DNA from: Chryseobacterium taichungense
GTDB lineage: Bacteria; Bacteroidota; Bacteroidia; Flavobacteriales; Weeksellaceae
DNA: 64,000 nt
Assembly: GCF_900109935.1 (NCBI RefSeq)
Contig: NZ_FOBV01000001.1
Span: 620,001 to 684,000, forward strand
Reading direction: 5' to 3'
Shown here: in pieces, positions 26,566 through 35,175 of the stretch
How positions within the stretch are numbered: position 1 is the first letter of the stretch
Layout of the letters: every line of letters begins with the position of its first letter
Notes under the pieces: generated by a model
Told to the model about the DNA's origin: nothing
The model's database searches: none
The model's input: only the letters and a program-made list of their open reading frames with translations
Made by a program: the position numbers and the translations under genes

Positions 26566-27528
26566 CTATAAAGTATATTTTTGAACAATCAGTCTACCCG
26601 ATTCGCCAGGTTTCCCGTCAATCCCTTTTAAACCATCAGTCCCATCAGCTCCTTTTCGTCCTCGTCCTCTTTCCGCACTTAAATGTGTACAATTTCCAGC
26701 ATTTGAACCACTTTCCCCACCATCACCACCTCTTCCCCCAATACCAATAACACCTGATTCACCTGCTAAGCCTTTTTCAGAAGTTAGGTTAAAAAGATTT
26801 TCAGTCGAAGGGCTTTTATTAATATAATTTACAAAAAACAATCCTCCATTTCCTCCATTTCCACTATTACCGGCATTTCCTCCAGAAGTTCCGTTAGTTC
26901 CATCACTACCTCTTCCCGGCCCCCTTCTACAAGAACCAAAATCACCATTCCTTGCATTTCTTCCATTGCTACCTTTAACGCCATTTTTACCAGGCATACC
27001 ATTTCCTGCATTTCCTCCATTCTGAGCATTTAAATTAATTGTAATTAAACTTTCAATTTTGTCCAGTATAAAGAATTTCACTAAACTACCATTATCTCCA
27101 TTATCTCCATTTGTACCATTTATATTTTGTTCATTTCCATTCAAACCGTTTTTTGCAAAATATTGATCGAATGATTGGATACTTGACCTATCATCAAATT
27201 CAATTTTATTTGCGTACACTTCGAGTGAATTTCCATTAGTAATTATTTTAGAATTTTCCAATTTTAATTTATCAATTGCCAATACAAATAATGAATCATT
27301 TTGTGAAATATTGCCTAGATTTAGTTCTACATTCCTAAGAATCAGAGTTCCACTTTGATTTAATCTTTGAATTAAGTCATCTTGTGTACTTAAAATTACA
27401 GCATTAGTAATTTTTGAAGGTATGTCACCAAATTTAATCTTACCTGATAAGATCAAAACTTCATTATTTTGGCAATAGAAATTCGCCACAGCTAGGGCTG
27501 TACATAAAAGGGTTATTAAAATTTTCAT
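26566..27528 (-). CDS. Secreted collagen-like protein (Gly-X-Y repeats)
   Basis: A 320-aa secreted protein: signal peptide MKILITLLCTALAVANFYC at the N-terminus. Residues about 25-120 form a beta-rich N-terminal domain (strands such as LILSGKIKFG and TLILRNVELNLG). Residues about 125-310 are interrupted Gly-X-Y and Gly-Asn-Gly repeats (GMPGKNGVKG, GTDGLKGIDGKPGESG), with a short non-repeat break at residues about 230-255. Two single cysteines occur in the repeat region. Similar proteins are surface-exposed in bacteria and may form trimeric collagen-like fibres. It is a lone minus-strand gene amid plus-strand neighbours, which suggests a separate acquisition. Confidence 0.75.
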   Translation of the reverse strand: MKILITLLCTALAVANFYCQNNEVLILSGKIKFGDIPSKITNAVILSTQDDLIQRLNQSGTLILRNVELNLGNISQNDSLFVLAIDKLKLENSKIITNGNSLEVYANKIEFDDRSSIQSFDQYFAKNGLNGNEQNINGTNGDNGDNGSLVKFFILDKIESLITINLNAQNGGNAGNGMPGKNGVKGSNGRNARNGDFGSCRRGPGRGSDGTNGTSGGNAGNSGNGGNGGLFFVNYINKSPSTENLFNLTSEKGLAGESGVIGIGGRGGDGGESGSNAGNCTHLSAERGRGRKGADGTDGLKGIDGKPGESGRLIVQKYTL

Positions 27529-27599
27529 GGCTTATTTTTTTATTAATAAATGATTTTAAGTAATAGCTTTATGAGTGTAAATTTCTTATTTTATAAAGA

Positions 27600-27633
27600 T
27601 TAAAACAATTACCCAAAAGGGTAATTGTTTTAA
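27600..27633. terminator. Perfect 15-bp inverted repeat in a divergent intergenic region
   Basis: TTAAAACAATTACCC (27600-27614), loop AAAA, GGGTAATTGTTTTAA (27619-27633). It has the form of a bidirectional terminator, but it lies between two divergent reading directions, where none is expected. It may be left over from a lost gene or may act as an operator. Confidence 0.55.
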
Positions 27634-27788
27634 TTACGATCCCTTATACATTCCTAAATAAAAAGACAAATGATTACAATAATATCAATAAAAAATAAGT
27701 ATTGATACTAATCATTCAAGGTCACACTGATCCATCAAATATTTAAATTAGGATTAATTATTTGTATATTAGAACTAAATTAATAATT

Positions 27789-28113
27789 ATGACGATAAAC
27801 TCATTTTCAGCAAAATTACCTTTTGGTTCCGATTTACGAGGAAAATCAGGGGCTATATATCAATTCTATTCATACGGATTCGATTATGATTTGGATATCC
27901 TATATGTACAGTTTTAGTTCTGAGTGTGGAGTTTTAATATTTCCTCACCGAGACACCTCTTTTATTAAAATTAATAAGATTAAAGACACCAATGGGCTCA
28001 TAAAAAAGGTTGGTTTAGGAATTCCACAAAACGTTGATAATTTTACTACTTTCAAGAAAATTATGAGTAAAAATGAAAAGGTGATGAAAAATAATATCAT
28101 ATTAACCTTATAA
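27789..28113 (+). pseudogene. Possible frameshifted small gene
   Basis: From ATG 27789 a frame starts plausibly (MTINSFSAKLPFGSDL) but stops after 42 codons near 27917. An overlapping frame beginning at TTG 27823 runs to 28113 and ends in a protein-like stretch (SSECGVLIFPHRDTSFIKIN). The simplest reading is one small gene broken by a frameshift around 27.85 kb. Neither half is recognised; either frame alone may be spurious. Confidence 0.35.
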
Positions 28114-28232
28114 TAGTTGGATTCAGTTTATTGTCAAATAACTGACTCTTAATATCCTGTAAGCAAATCTTATATAATTCTAAAGTTTCTTGATGTTATA
28201 AAATTTAGTATATTGCGATAAAATATTGGAAA

Positions 28233-29360
28233 ATGTCTGAAAATATTTTCATAGCTCCACGTTTAACCGGAAAAAGATTTGAGGACAGTTCATTGCCGGT
28301 GGACATCCTTGATGATTTTCGTGCGCTTGAGGAATTAATTATTGAAATAGCCAAGGGCTTATATTTGGAAGAAAATACTATCAGACAAAGAGTGCCAAAA
28401 GGTTTTTCTGACGGAGTTTATTTAAAACTTGTAAGTATTGAAGACGGATCCTCTATTCCAATGTTTGCTTTGTCAACCATGATGTCTTTTTCATCCGGAT
28501 TGCCTTTTGAGGAGGTTAATTTCAGTTATTTTCACAGAGCTAAAGATAAGGTTATACAGATAATAGCCAATGCTAATTCTGATAGTGAGATTTCACATGA
28601 CAATCATAAATATATCTCCTATTTTAATAAAATAGGTAGAAATTTATTAGATGATGAATCCATAGATTTTGGATATAATTTCGAAAAATCAGAAAGTTCT
28701 TCTGCGATTCTCAATAAAAAAACCAGAAAAAGAATAATATTATCCAGTCAACAAAGAGAATATTCTGCAGAATTTAGATTATTCGCATTAGTTCCAGCAA
28801 TTGATTTAGATAAAAAAACTTTTTCTATTGAAACGGAATATGGTAAAAAAGAATGTCAATTAACAGAAAATATTACAGATAAAGTCTTAACTGCTGTACA
28901 GGAATATAACAATAAATCGTATGTTTCAATTCAAGGCAACGCTCTATTTAATTCATCTGACAGATTAATTAAAATACAGGAAATAACTTCTTTCGATATA
29001 TTAGATCCTTTAGATGTTTCATTCAGAATACATCAATTACAACAATTAAAGAACGGTTGGTATAATGGTTTAGGGACCGAACTAAACAAAGAAACATTAG
29101 ATGTTTTTGCAAATCATTTTAATTCATTTTATGGTAGTAAACTTCCTTTGCCTGCAATATTTCCTACTGTAGAAGGAAATATTCAGCTAGAGTGGAAAAA
29201 TAATACAAGGAATTTAATTGCTACTGTTAATATGGAAACTCTACATGCTAATTTTTTCTATTTTGATTCCGATTCTGATGAAGAAAAAGAAGATAACTTC
29301 GATCTATCGCAAAGAGAAGACTGGTCATTTGTTAATCTGTTTATCATTAATTATTTATAA
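28233..29360 (+). CDS. Unknown protein, first gene of a coupled two-gene module
   Basis: A 375-aa soluble protein without signal or transmembrane segment. The N-terminal third has PVDILDDFRALEELIIEIAK. The C-terminal third shows LQQLKNGWYNGLGTELNKE, then LPAIFPTVEGNIQLEW, followed by strands ending in NLIATVNMETL. This C-terminal pattern, Gly-Trp-x-x-Gly then Pro-Thr-x-Glu-Gly-x-x-x-x-Glu-Trp, is one I have seen in widespread hypothetical proteins of defence islands. The stop codon overlaps the next start by one base. I infer a two-component function such as toxin/antitoxin or defence pair; there is no direct sign of mechanism. Confidence 0.55.
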   Translation: MSENIFIAPRLTGKRFEDSSLPVDILDDFRALEELIIEIAKGLYLEENTIRQRVPKGFSDGVYLKLVSIEDGSSIPMFALSTMMSFSSGLPFEEVNFSYFHRAKDKVIQIIANANSDSEISHDNHKYISYFNKIGRNLLDDESIDFGYNFEKSESSSAILNKKTRKRIILSSQQREYSAEFRLFALVPAIDLDKKTFSIETEYGKKECQLTENITDKVLTAVQEYNNKSYVSIQGNALFNSSDRLIKIQEITSFDILDPLDVSFRIHQLQQLKNGWYNGLGTELNKETLDVFANHFNSFYGSKLPLPAIFPTVEGNIQLEWKNNTRNLIATVNMETLHANFFYFDSDSDEEKEDNFDLSQREDWSFVNLFIINYL

Positions 29361-29764
29361 TGGAAGAAGAAAACTTATTACATAGACAAATCCACCCTTC
29401 ACAAGTGGTAAAAGATATAGTGTCGATACAAGCATTCGAGTTACGAGTTGGATCACCATCTTTCGCACCATCGTCAGCTGATGATGGACAATTGTCTATG
29501 TATAACGGTAAAATTTTCACTGCTGAGGAATCATATAATCACTATACAAAAACACTGAATTCTGCAGGTGTCTTATCCCTTACAAGAGATGAAATTGATT
29601 CTATTCCTCCATTATTTTCAGTAGATGATAATATTCCATTCGAAGGTCATTCGCATATAAATTTTAAGGAAGTTACAAGTAAAAACCAGATTTCAAAAAG
29701 AGCTGCATTACTTAGAGATAAGGCTGTAAACAGATATTGGACTTATAAACCAAAGCAGGATTAA
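29360..29764 (+). CDS. Unknown protein, second gene of the coupled module
   Basis: A 134-aa protein that begins with the A of its partner's TAA stop (ATG 29360). Residues LLHRQIHPSQVVKD and SIQAFELR near the start, LSMYNGKIFTAEESYNHYTK in the middle, and a PFEGHSHINF stretch give several spaced His residues in a compact fold. Short proteins of this shape, paired with a larger upstream protein, are common and uncharacterised in bacterial accessory regions. No enzyme family can be named. The coupling suggests 1:1 production with the upstream protein. Confidence 0.6.
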   Translation: MEEENLLHRQIHPSQVVKDIVSIQAFELRVGSPSFAPSSADDGQLSMYNGKIFTAEESYNHYTKTLNSAGVLSLTRDEIDSIPPLFSVDDNIPFEGHSHINFKEVTSKNQISKRAALLRDKAVNRYWTYKPKQD

Positions 29765-30211
29765 CATTCTTTTATAAGACAAAGCAATTATTAGCACAAT
29801 TAGTAGAAACAACTATCCATTTTTATATTTTGGGGTATTTTCTTCATAGAAACTATCCTACTTGCGATTTTTAGAAATTCTCTAAACATTTAAGAGTTTG
29901 TTTACAAAGCTTAGTATTCATAACAATTAATTTCAAATAATTATCTGAGTAATATAATTTGGCTTCAGTTTGAGACAGTTTCATAGATCAAATTACAAAT
30001 TTATGTTAATCTACAATAATTTCTATATCCGTATTTCAACTAATCTGGAAGTTTATTAATAAACCAAAAACATAAATGTTAATAAAACTTAATTTCAATT
30101 TTTATAATAAAAAATAAATAAATTTTAAATTCACGATATGAATTAGTTACAATTAAACGCTGATTACATCCATCATTTATATTGTACTTTTCTTTAATCA
30201 AATTCATATAT
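29765..30211. other. Intergenic, no gene seen
   Basis: About 450 nt of very AT-rich DNA between the two-gene module and the ParB-like gene. No credible open frame, RNA gene or strong terminator is seen. Confidence 0.6.
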
Positions 30212-31108
30212 ATGAACGAAAAGAGTCTTCTGGATTCCTTCCAGCCGTATCCAAGTAAATACGCAAATCTCCCTCTTGAATATGTTCAAGCCGACCACAC
30301 TCAACCCAGAAAGAATTTCGGTATAACATCTGCCGATCATAGTAGACTACTAAAATCGATTTCTACATATGGAATTGAAGATCCACTTAAAGTTTGTGAG
30401 ATTGAAACAAATAGGTATCTTATAATTGATGGGCACAGACGTTTTTCATGTGCTAAGGAACTTAAACTTGAAATGGTTCCGTGCCGAATTTATCCTAAAA
30501 TGACACCAGGTGAATTGGAAGCAAGAAGATACGAAATGCAAAATAATAGACGGAATTGGAGACCAATTGAGAAAGCAAATGCTATCCACAAAATTAATCA
30601 AGAATATAAAAATATAAGTAAGAAGGAGATTGCCACACTAATTGGAATAACACAGAAAAATTTATTTCACTACACTGAATTACGAGATATGAGAATGGAA
30701 TATCTTGAGCTGATGGCTGCGCACGATATGAAAGAATATCAAATGGTGGTGTTTATGCAACTACTTCCAAAACTCAGAAAGATAAGAAATTTTGAAATTG
30801 ATGATATCGTTAAAATCATTTTTAAAAAAGTAAGTGATGGACTAATTTATCGAAGAACAGATTTTATATCATTGGCTAAAATATTTTCGACAGCATCACT
30901 ACATGAAGAAGAATTACTTTTATTCCTTGAAGATGCAAATATTTCTGTTGAAGAATTAGTTGAAAGAACGCAACTTTCCGGAATCTCAGTACAGATTAAA
31001 AATCTAATTAAGGAGTTGAGTATAAAAAAGAATTTAAATATAAACTTAACAGAGAAAGAGAAATGTCTTTTCGAAGATCTATATAAACTAATGGAAACAC
31101 ATGTATGA
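30212..31108 (+). CDS. ParB/RepB-like DNA-binding protein
   Basis: A 298-aa ParB-type protein from ATG 30212. An upstream in-frame ATG at 30182 adds a poor hydrophobic tail and is not preferred. The N-terminal ParB/Srx domain shows LIIDGHRRFSCAKEL (residues about 70-85), the core DGHRR box, preceded by QPRKNF. A helix-turn-helix follows (SKKEIATLIGITQKNLFHYT). The C-terminal half is helical. Its stop overlaps the start of the large serine recombinase by four bases (ATGA), so the two are translationally coupled. It may bind the element's DNA for partition or direct the recombinase; both are inference. Confidence 0.85.
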   Translation: MNEKSLLDSFQPYPSKYANLPLEYVQADHTQPRKNFGITSADHSRLLKSISTYGIEDPLKVCEIETNRYLIIDGHRRFSCAKELKLEMVPCRIYPKMTPGELEARRYEMQNNRRNWRPIEKANAIHKINQEYKNISKKEIATLIGITQKNLFHYTELRDMRMEYLELMAAHDMKEYQMVVFMQLLPKLRKIRNFEIDDIVKIIFKKVSDGLIYRRTDFISLAKIFSTASLHEEELLLFLEDANISVEELVERTQLSGISVQIKNLIKELSIKKNLNINLTEKEKCLFEDLYKLMETHV

Positions 31109-32508
31109 TATTCGAAGAATCTTTTCAGAAAAAAAAGACTGCAATTGCATATTACAGACACTCTGCTGAGGACAAACAAGAAAATTCTATAAAAATTCAG
31201 CAAGGTCATATAGAAGATTTTGCTTATAAACATAAAATTGAGATAATACACCAAGAACTAGACGAAGGTAAAAGTGGATTACTAGCGAAACGACCTGGTT
31301 TTGAAAGAATGTTCAAGGATTGGATTGAAAATCCAACAGCTCCGTATTTCAATTATATTTTGGTTTATGATGTGTCAAGGTGGGGACGGTTCCAAAATCC
31401 AGATCAATCCGGATATTACGAATACTTATGCACAAAACATGGAAAAGAAGTAATCTATGTATCTCGAGGTTTTACTGAACCAACTAATCAGCTCATTTCA
31501 AGTTTAGAAACATCTATTCAACGTTATATGGCTGCAGAGTACAGTAGACAATTGAGTGAAAAAGTATTCCATGGTTGTGTCAAAATTTCACAACAAGGAT
31601 TTTCCTCCGGGGGTAGCGCTCCTTACGGAATGACAAGACAATTGTTAGATGTAAATAAAAATCCGGTTAGAATCCTAAAAAAAGGTGAATACAAACAAAT
31701 TGCAAATGAAAGAGTTATTTTCACCCCGTTGAATGATAGTTCAACAGATACTGTTAAAATAATATTTCAATTATATGTTCATGAAAAAAGATCAATTGTA
31801 CAAATAGTTGAAAGAATTAACCGCACTGATTTTTGTATAGCTAATGGGGAAAAATGGAGCCGTTCAAAAGTTATCAAAATACTAAGAAACGAGGTATATG
31901 CGGGAACAAGAATTTATAATAAAACTTGGGGAAGACTGAAACAAAAATCTTATAGAAATCCAAAATCATTGTGGGTTATAAAACCAAACGCTTTTGATTT
32001 TATTATAAATAGTAAAGACTTTGAAGCTGCACAAGAGCGATTATATTGGAACATTTCGCGTAATTGGCGAAAGGGAATCAATAGTATTAGAAAGATAAAA
32101 AATATCACAAAAAATGATATAACAAATTGGTTGTTGAACAAAGGGTTAGACGAAATACTTTGTAATAAAATTTTTAATGAATTACCTATAATTTATGGTG
32201 TTAAAAATAATACAAATGATTATGGTAATTTATGCTTCCTAATTAAGGAGAAACATAGGCGATTTAAAAATGTCTTAGCAATTGGAATAGATGACGATTT
32301 CAATCTAAGACAGGATTATTTTTTATTTGATGCTGAAGAATTCAAAAATTCAAATTATATCAATCTCCAAGATAACACTTCTGCCTTTTTTGATAAAAAA
32401 ATAGATCAAGAAAATATTGAAGAAGTTATAAGGAATTTCATACAACAATATATCTCTTTAGACCGGTATGTGAAAACTAAGTATGCATTTATATTAAAGT
32501 TGCTTTAA
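31105..32508 (+). CDS. Large serine recombinase (integrase)
   Basis: A 467-aa large serine recombinase. The N-terminal resolvase domain has the nucleophile motif YYRHSAEDKQENS (Ser20), the YDVSRWGRF arginine block and the LETSIQRYMAAEYSRQLSEK helix. The central recombinase domain is seen in GGSAPYGMTR, and the zinc-ribbon-region counterpart holds NGEKWSRSKVIKILRNEVYAG. No CxxC zinc ribbon is obvious. It lies last in the island, 65 nt before a sequence resembling a tRNA/tmRNA 3' end, and is coupled to the ParB-like gene. This makes it the probable integrase of the present island. Confidence 0.88.
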   Translation: MIFEESFQKKKTAIAYYRHSAEDKQENSIKIQQGHIEDFAYKHKIEIIHQELDEGKSGLLAKRPGFERMFKDWIENPTAPYFNYILVYDVSRWGRFQNPDQSGYYEYLCTKHGKEVIYVSRGFTEPTNQLISSLETSIQRYMAAEYSRQLSEKVFHGCVKISQQGFSSGGSAPYGMTRQLLDVNKNPVRILKKGEYKQIANERVIFTPLNDSSTDTVKIIFQLYVHEKRSIVQIVERINRTDFCIANGEKWSRSKVIKILRNEVYAGTRIYNKTWGRLKQKSYRNPKSLWVIKPNAFDFIINSKDFEAAQERLYWNISRNWRKGINSIRKIKNITKNDITNWLLNKGLDEILCNKIFNELPIIYGVKNNTNDYGNLCFLIKEKHRRFKNVLAIGIDDDFNLRQDYFLFDAEEFKNSNYINLQDNTSAFFDKKIDQENIEEVIRNFIQQYISLDRYVKTKYAFILKLL

Positions 32509-32515
32509 GCATAAT

Positions 32516-32537
32516 GTGGTAGCAAGAGTGGTAGCAA
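32516..32537 (+). repeat. Tandem GTGGTAGCAA repeat beside the recombinase
   Basis: GTGGTAGCAA occurs at 32516-32525 and again at 32528-32537, just past the recombinase stop. It may be part of the recombinase's attachment site or a chance repeat. Confidence 0.4.
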
Positions 32538-32569
32538 CTAATAGAGACTTATCAAAACACTGATGGATA

Positions 32570-32601
32570 GAAAGGAGTTCCATATCCTCCAACTCCACTG
32601 A
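32570..32601 (+). other. tRNA/tmRNA 3'-end-like sequence, probable right attachment site
   Basis: GGAG (32574-32577) with TTC and CTCC (32587-32590) resembles a T-arm, and CAACTCC followed by AC (32590-32598) looks like the 3' acceptor strand of a tmRNA or tRNA. The T-arm is not canonical, and no 5' half of an RNA gene lies before it. A terminator follows at once. This is the pattern expected where an element has inserted at the 3' end of an RNA gene. Confidence 0.45.
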
Positions 32602-32607
32602 TATCAA

Positions 32608-32633
32608 AAAGAGAAAACGTTGCGTTTCTCTTT
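32608..32633 (+). terminator. Terminator after the RNA-gene-like sequence
   Basis: AAAGAGAAAACG (32608-32619) pairs with CGTTTCTCTTT (32623-32633) with one bulged A and a 3-nt loop, followed by T-rich sequence. Confidence 0.7.
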
Positions 32634-32930
32634 CTTGGTTTCTGGAATGCTTTTATCTGCTATATTCAGCTTATTTATAGGCACGGGCATTCTGCTTGTA
32701 ACCGATTAAGACACGCTTGCTTTATTAGTTTCTTTTTATTTGTCTTGACGAGCATAAATGGGATGCTTGCGCCAGTAAGGGTATATCTTGCTAAAACATT
32801 TTATTCTCTATTTCGGCTTATCATTATATTGTTATTTGAGAATAATAAAAATTCTTACTTTAACCCGAGCCACAATAGTTAAAAGATGAAAAGTTTACTT
32901 TCAGAAAAGCCCGAAAAATCTATAAAAAAA
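32634..32930. other. Intergenic, no gene seen
   Basis: About 300 nt right of the putative attachment site, without a credible gene. Base composition appears mixed, as at the edge of an island. Confidence 0.5.
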
Positions 32931-32931
32931 T

Positions 32932-32950
32932 AACCACCATAAAGGTGGTT
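32932..32950 (-). terminator. Terminator reading leftward
   Basis: AACCACC (32932-32938) pairs with GGTGGTT (32944-32950); on the minus strand a T-run follows. It belongs to the peptide remnant at 32979-33119. Confidence 0.65.
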
Positions 32951-32978
32951 GCGTTTTATAAAACCTACGAGTCTACAT

Positions 32979-33119
32979 TTAATTCTTAATTATAATGTGA
33001 GTAGAACAAGGGCCAATCGTAGCGCTTACAGAAGCTCCTACTGCTCCTACAGTTGCACCCAAAAAATTTAAAATACTACCATCATAGCAAAAGGTAATTG
33101 TATCTTTTTGAAAGTAATC
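32979..33119 (-). pseudogene. 3' remnant of a small secreted-peptide gene
   Basis: On the minus strand a 46-codon open stretch ends FLGATVGAVGASVSATIGPC and then STHIIIKN before its stop. There is no start codon, and an in-frame stop lies directly upstream at 33120-33122. The Gly/Ala-rich segment and Cys resemble small surface or bacteriocin-like peptides. It is followed by its own terminator. It is probably a truncated relic. Confidence 0.4.
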
Positions 33120-33299
33120 CTAATAACCTTTTTTTGAGATTATGATATATACAATGAATATTGTAAAACTGAAGTAAATTTATCCTATGTAATAAAAGTG
33201 TTGCCGAAAATGTCTTTTAATAGGAGTTACTTATAAATTTTATGATTAAAAAAACATAGAATGAAATAAACTAAAAGTATAACCTAATAGGAAATAGCA

Positions 33300-34331
33300 A
33301 TGAAAAAAATCTTAATCCTCTTTTTAATGATCCATATATATTCGTTTGGTCAAAAAAATATTATTGTAAAAATTGATCATCGAATTGAAGCAGTCAGTAT
33401 TTTCTACACTTTGGCAACAATGGATACGTTAGATACCAAACCTACTCCATCAATTTATTACAAACAGTTTAATCAGTATTTTACAGATTGTAAAAATCAT
33501 AAATCACTGGATTGGTATAGAAATCTTAAAGTATGGGACGGCTATGATCTTTCGAGCATAGGTTTGTATTTATCTGACAAATATCCGTTCAAATTAAAAA
33601 TCCCATATTCAGATAATCAATTGCGCAGCTCGGAGATTAATGTTTTTTTAGAAAAATTTAATGCTTTTTATAAAGATTGTAAAGTAGATGCTTTCTTGAA
33701 AGCCCACAAGACAGATTACGCCGAAATTGTAGAATTTACTAGAAATAAAATTGTTGCAAGCAACCTATTAAATGATGCTGAGAAATATTATAACAAACCC
33801 ACCCAAGGAGAAATAATCATTTTTATAGATATTTTAAATAACCTGGGCAGTAATGCAATTTCAATCGATGACAAAATATTCAAAAGAAAAAAAATATTTA
33901 AGCTGGCATACCTGAAAGATAAAAATATTGTCCAGACTAATGACTCGAAAGTGACGTTCATACCATTATCAAATGTAGTCATTCACGAAGTATCCCATTT
34001 ATATCTCCGTGATTTTATTCCATTGTATAGAGAAAGATTGAGTAAGAAAAAGAACATTTTTCTAGTTACGGCAAAAGGTGAACAGCTTAAAGAAAAAGAA
34101 TGGGAAAATGAGCTCGATGAATTAATCGTCAGGGTCTGTGTATCCAAAATAATGGGTGAAAAATACGGTCCAGCTACCGAATTAAAGGAAGTTGAAAATC
34201 AGTCAAAACATTTCAAATACTTTAAAGAATTAAATTTGTTTTTCAATAATTATAGTCAGCATAAGAGCAAATACAAAAGTATATCAGATTTTTATCCAGA
34301 ACTAATTGATTATTTGGAAACATTAAATTAA
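33300..34331 (+). CDS. DUF4932-like secreted protein with HExxH motif
   Basis: A 343-aa exported protein with a signal peptide (MKKILILFLMIHIYSFGQ). The C-terminal half has VVIHEVSHLYL, an HExxH zinc-binding motif, and a downstream acidic stretch ENELDELIVRV that may supply the third ligand. The architecture matches the DUF4932 family of predicted metallopeptidase-fold proteins in Bacteroidetes. It stands alone with no close neighbour on the same strand. Proteolytic activity is inference from the motif. Confidence 0.7.
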   Translation: MKKILILFLMIHIYSFGQKNIIVKIDHRIEAVSIFYTLATMDTLDTKPTPSIYYKQFNQYFTDCKNHKSLDWYRNLKVWDGYDLSSIGLYLSDKYPFKLKIPYSDNQLRSSEINVFLEKFNAFYKDCKVDAFLKAHKTDYAEIVEFTRNKIVASNLLNDAEKYYNKPTQGEIIIFIDILNNLGSNAISIDDKIFKRKKIFKLAYLKDKNIVQTNDSKVTFIPLSNVVIHEVSHLYLRDFIPLYRERLSKKKNIFLVTAKGEQLKEKEWENELDELIVRVCVSKIMGEKYGPATELKEVENQSKHFKYFKELNLFFNNYSQHKSKYKSISDFYPELIDYLETLN

Positions 34332-34455
34332 TTGGGTTATCAACTAAATATCCTTTAATCAAAATAAAAGCTGGCTCAAAAGACAGTCATCAATTATAAA
34401 AATTCAATTTTAATCTTTAATAAATTCCCACCAGCTCCTCAGTCACCCTACTCTT

Positions 34456-34548
34456 CTACATTTCCAGCAACCGCTCATACAGCTTCTTATTTTCTTCATA
34501 GACTTCGATCAACTTATCAATCGGATGTATTACCGTACAAATACGCAA
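34456..34548 (-). pseudogene. C-terminal relic of a helix-turn-helix regulator
   Basis: On the minus strand the codons read IHPIDKLIEVYEENKKLYER followed by LLEM and a stop at 34456. This is the coiled-coil tail typical of Chryseobacterium XRE-type regulators. No N-terminal HTH part is present. Confidence 0.5.
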
Positions 34549-34562
34549 TCTTACAATTGGTA

Positions 34563-35042
34563 ATTTCCACGCTATCCCGATTGTTTTTTTGCATTACTTT
34601 ACATACAAAACAACCTATAAAAACCAATATCACGGAAGCAAACACAAGCTACAACGTAAACTCTACAGGGGAATTAAAATTATGAGGCGGCGCACAGTTC
34701 TGGGTGTATATCTCGCCTCAAAACGATACGGTTAAGATGATTACTAAGTAGAGAGCAACTTTTTCTCAAGGAAACCGGCAAGACACAATTTCAAGCGAAA
34801 ACCTTACTAAACAATTTGAGACACCTGGTCTTTCAGGAATTTTTGACATTTAATTAGAAGCTTTAAATGGCTCTACAGGAACATGGCACGAAATTCCACC
34901 TCAGGAAGGAAGCAGAAACCAAATCGGATGCAATTCCAATTGTGCACCTATGGTGGGAATTGTTGCAGACAGCACAAGTCCGGCTCTTGGAGCAATCAAT
35001 GCTCATTTCTGGACAACATGGGACGCATTCTGCAGATCATAA
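34563..35042 (+). pseudogene. Secreted protein gene with three in-frame stops
   Basis: A single reading frame keeps protein-like sequence from about 34563 to TAA 35040-35042 (LFFCITLHTKQPIKTN, GGAQFWVYISPQNDTVK, GTWHEIPPQEGSRNQIGC, INAHFWTTWDAFCRS). It is interrupted by TGA at 34683, TAG at 34749 and TAA at 34851, with no frameshift. The start resembles a signal peptide. This is a decaying secreted protein gene of unknown family. Shorter frames in the same stretch are not supported. Confidence 0.6.
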
Positions 35043-35140
35043 GTCCCCCACAACTAACATATCTATTTCCAAGTAATAATATCATATAATACGTCGGAAT
35101 AGTTATGAAATATGCGAGATTATTTATTTTCGTATTACTT

Positions 35141-35175
35141 GACACACTCCAAAGTCATAGACTTTGGAGTGTGTC
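35141..35175. terminator. Perfect 16-bp hairpin at the end of the nuclease gene
   Basis: GACACACTCCAAAGTC (35141-35156), loop ATA, GACTTTGGAGTGTGTC (35160-35175). It abuts the stop codon of the minus-strand nuclease gene. There is no T-run on either strand, so it may protect mRNA ends or work with another factor. Confidence 0.6.

Noticed and set aside
34867..35089. Two short plus-strand genes
   Set aside because: They are alternative frames of the decayed secreted-protein gene, whose own frame is the protein-like one.
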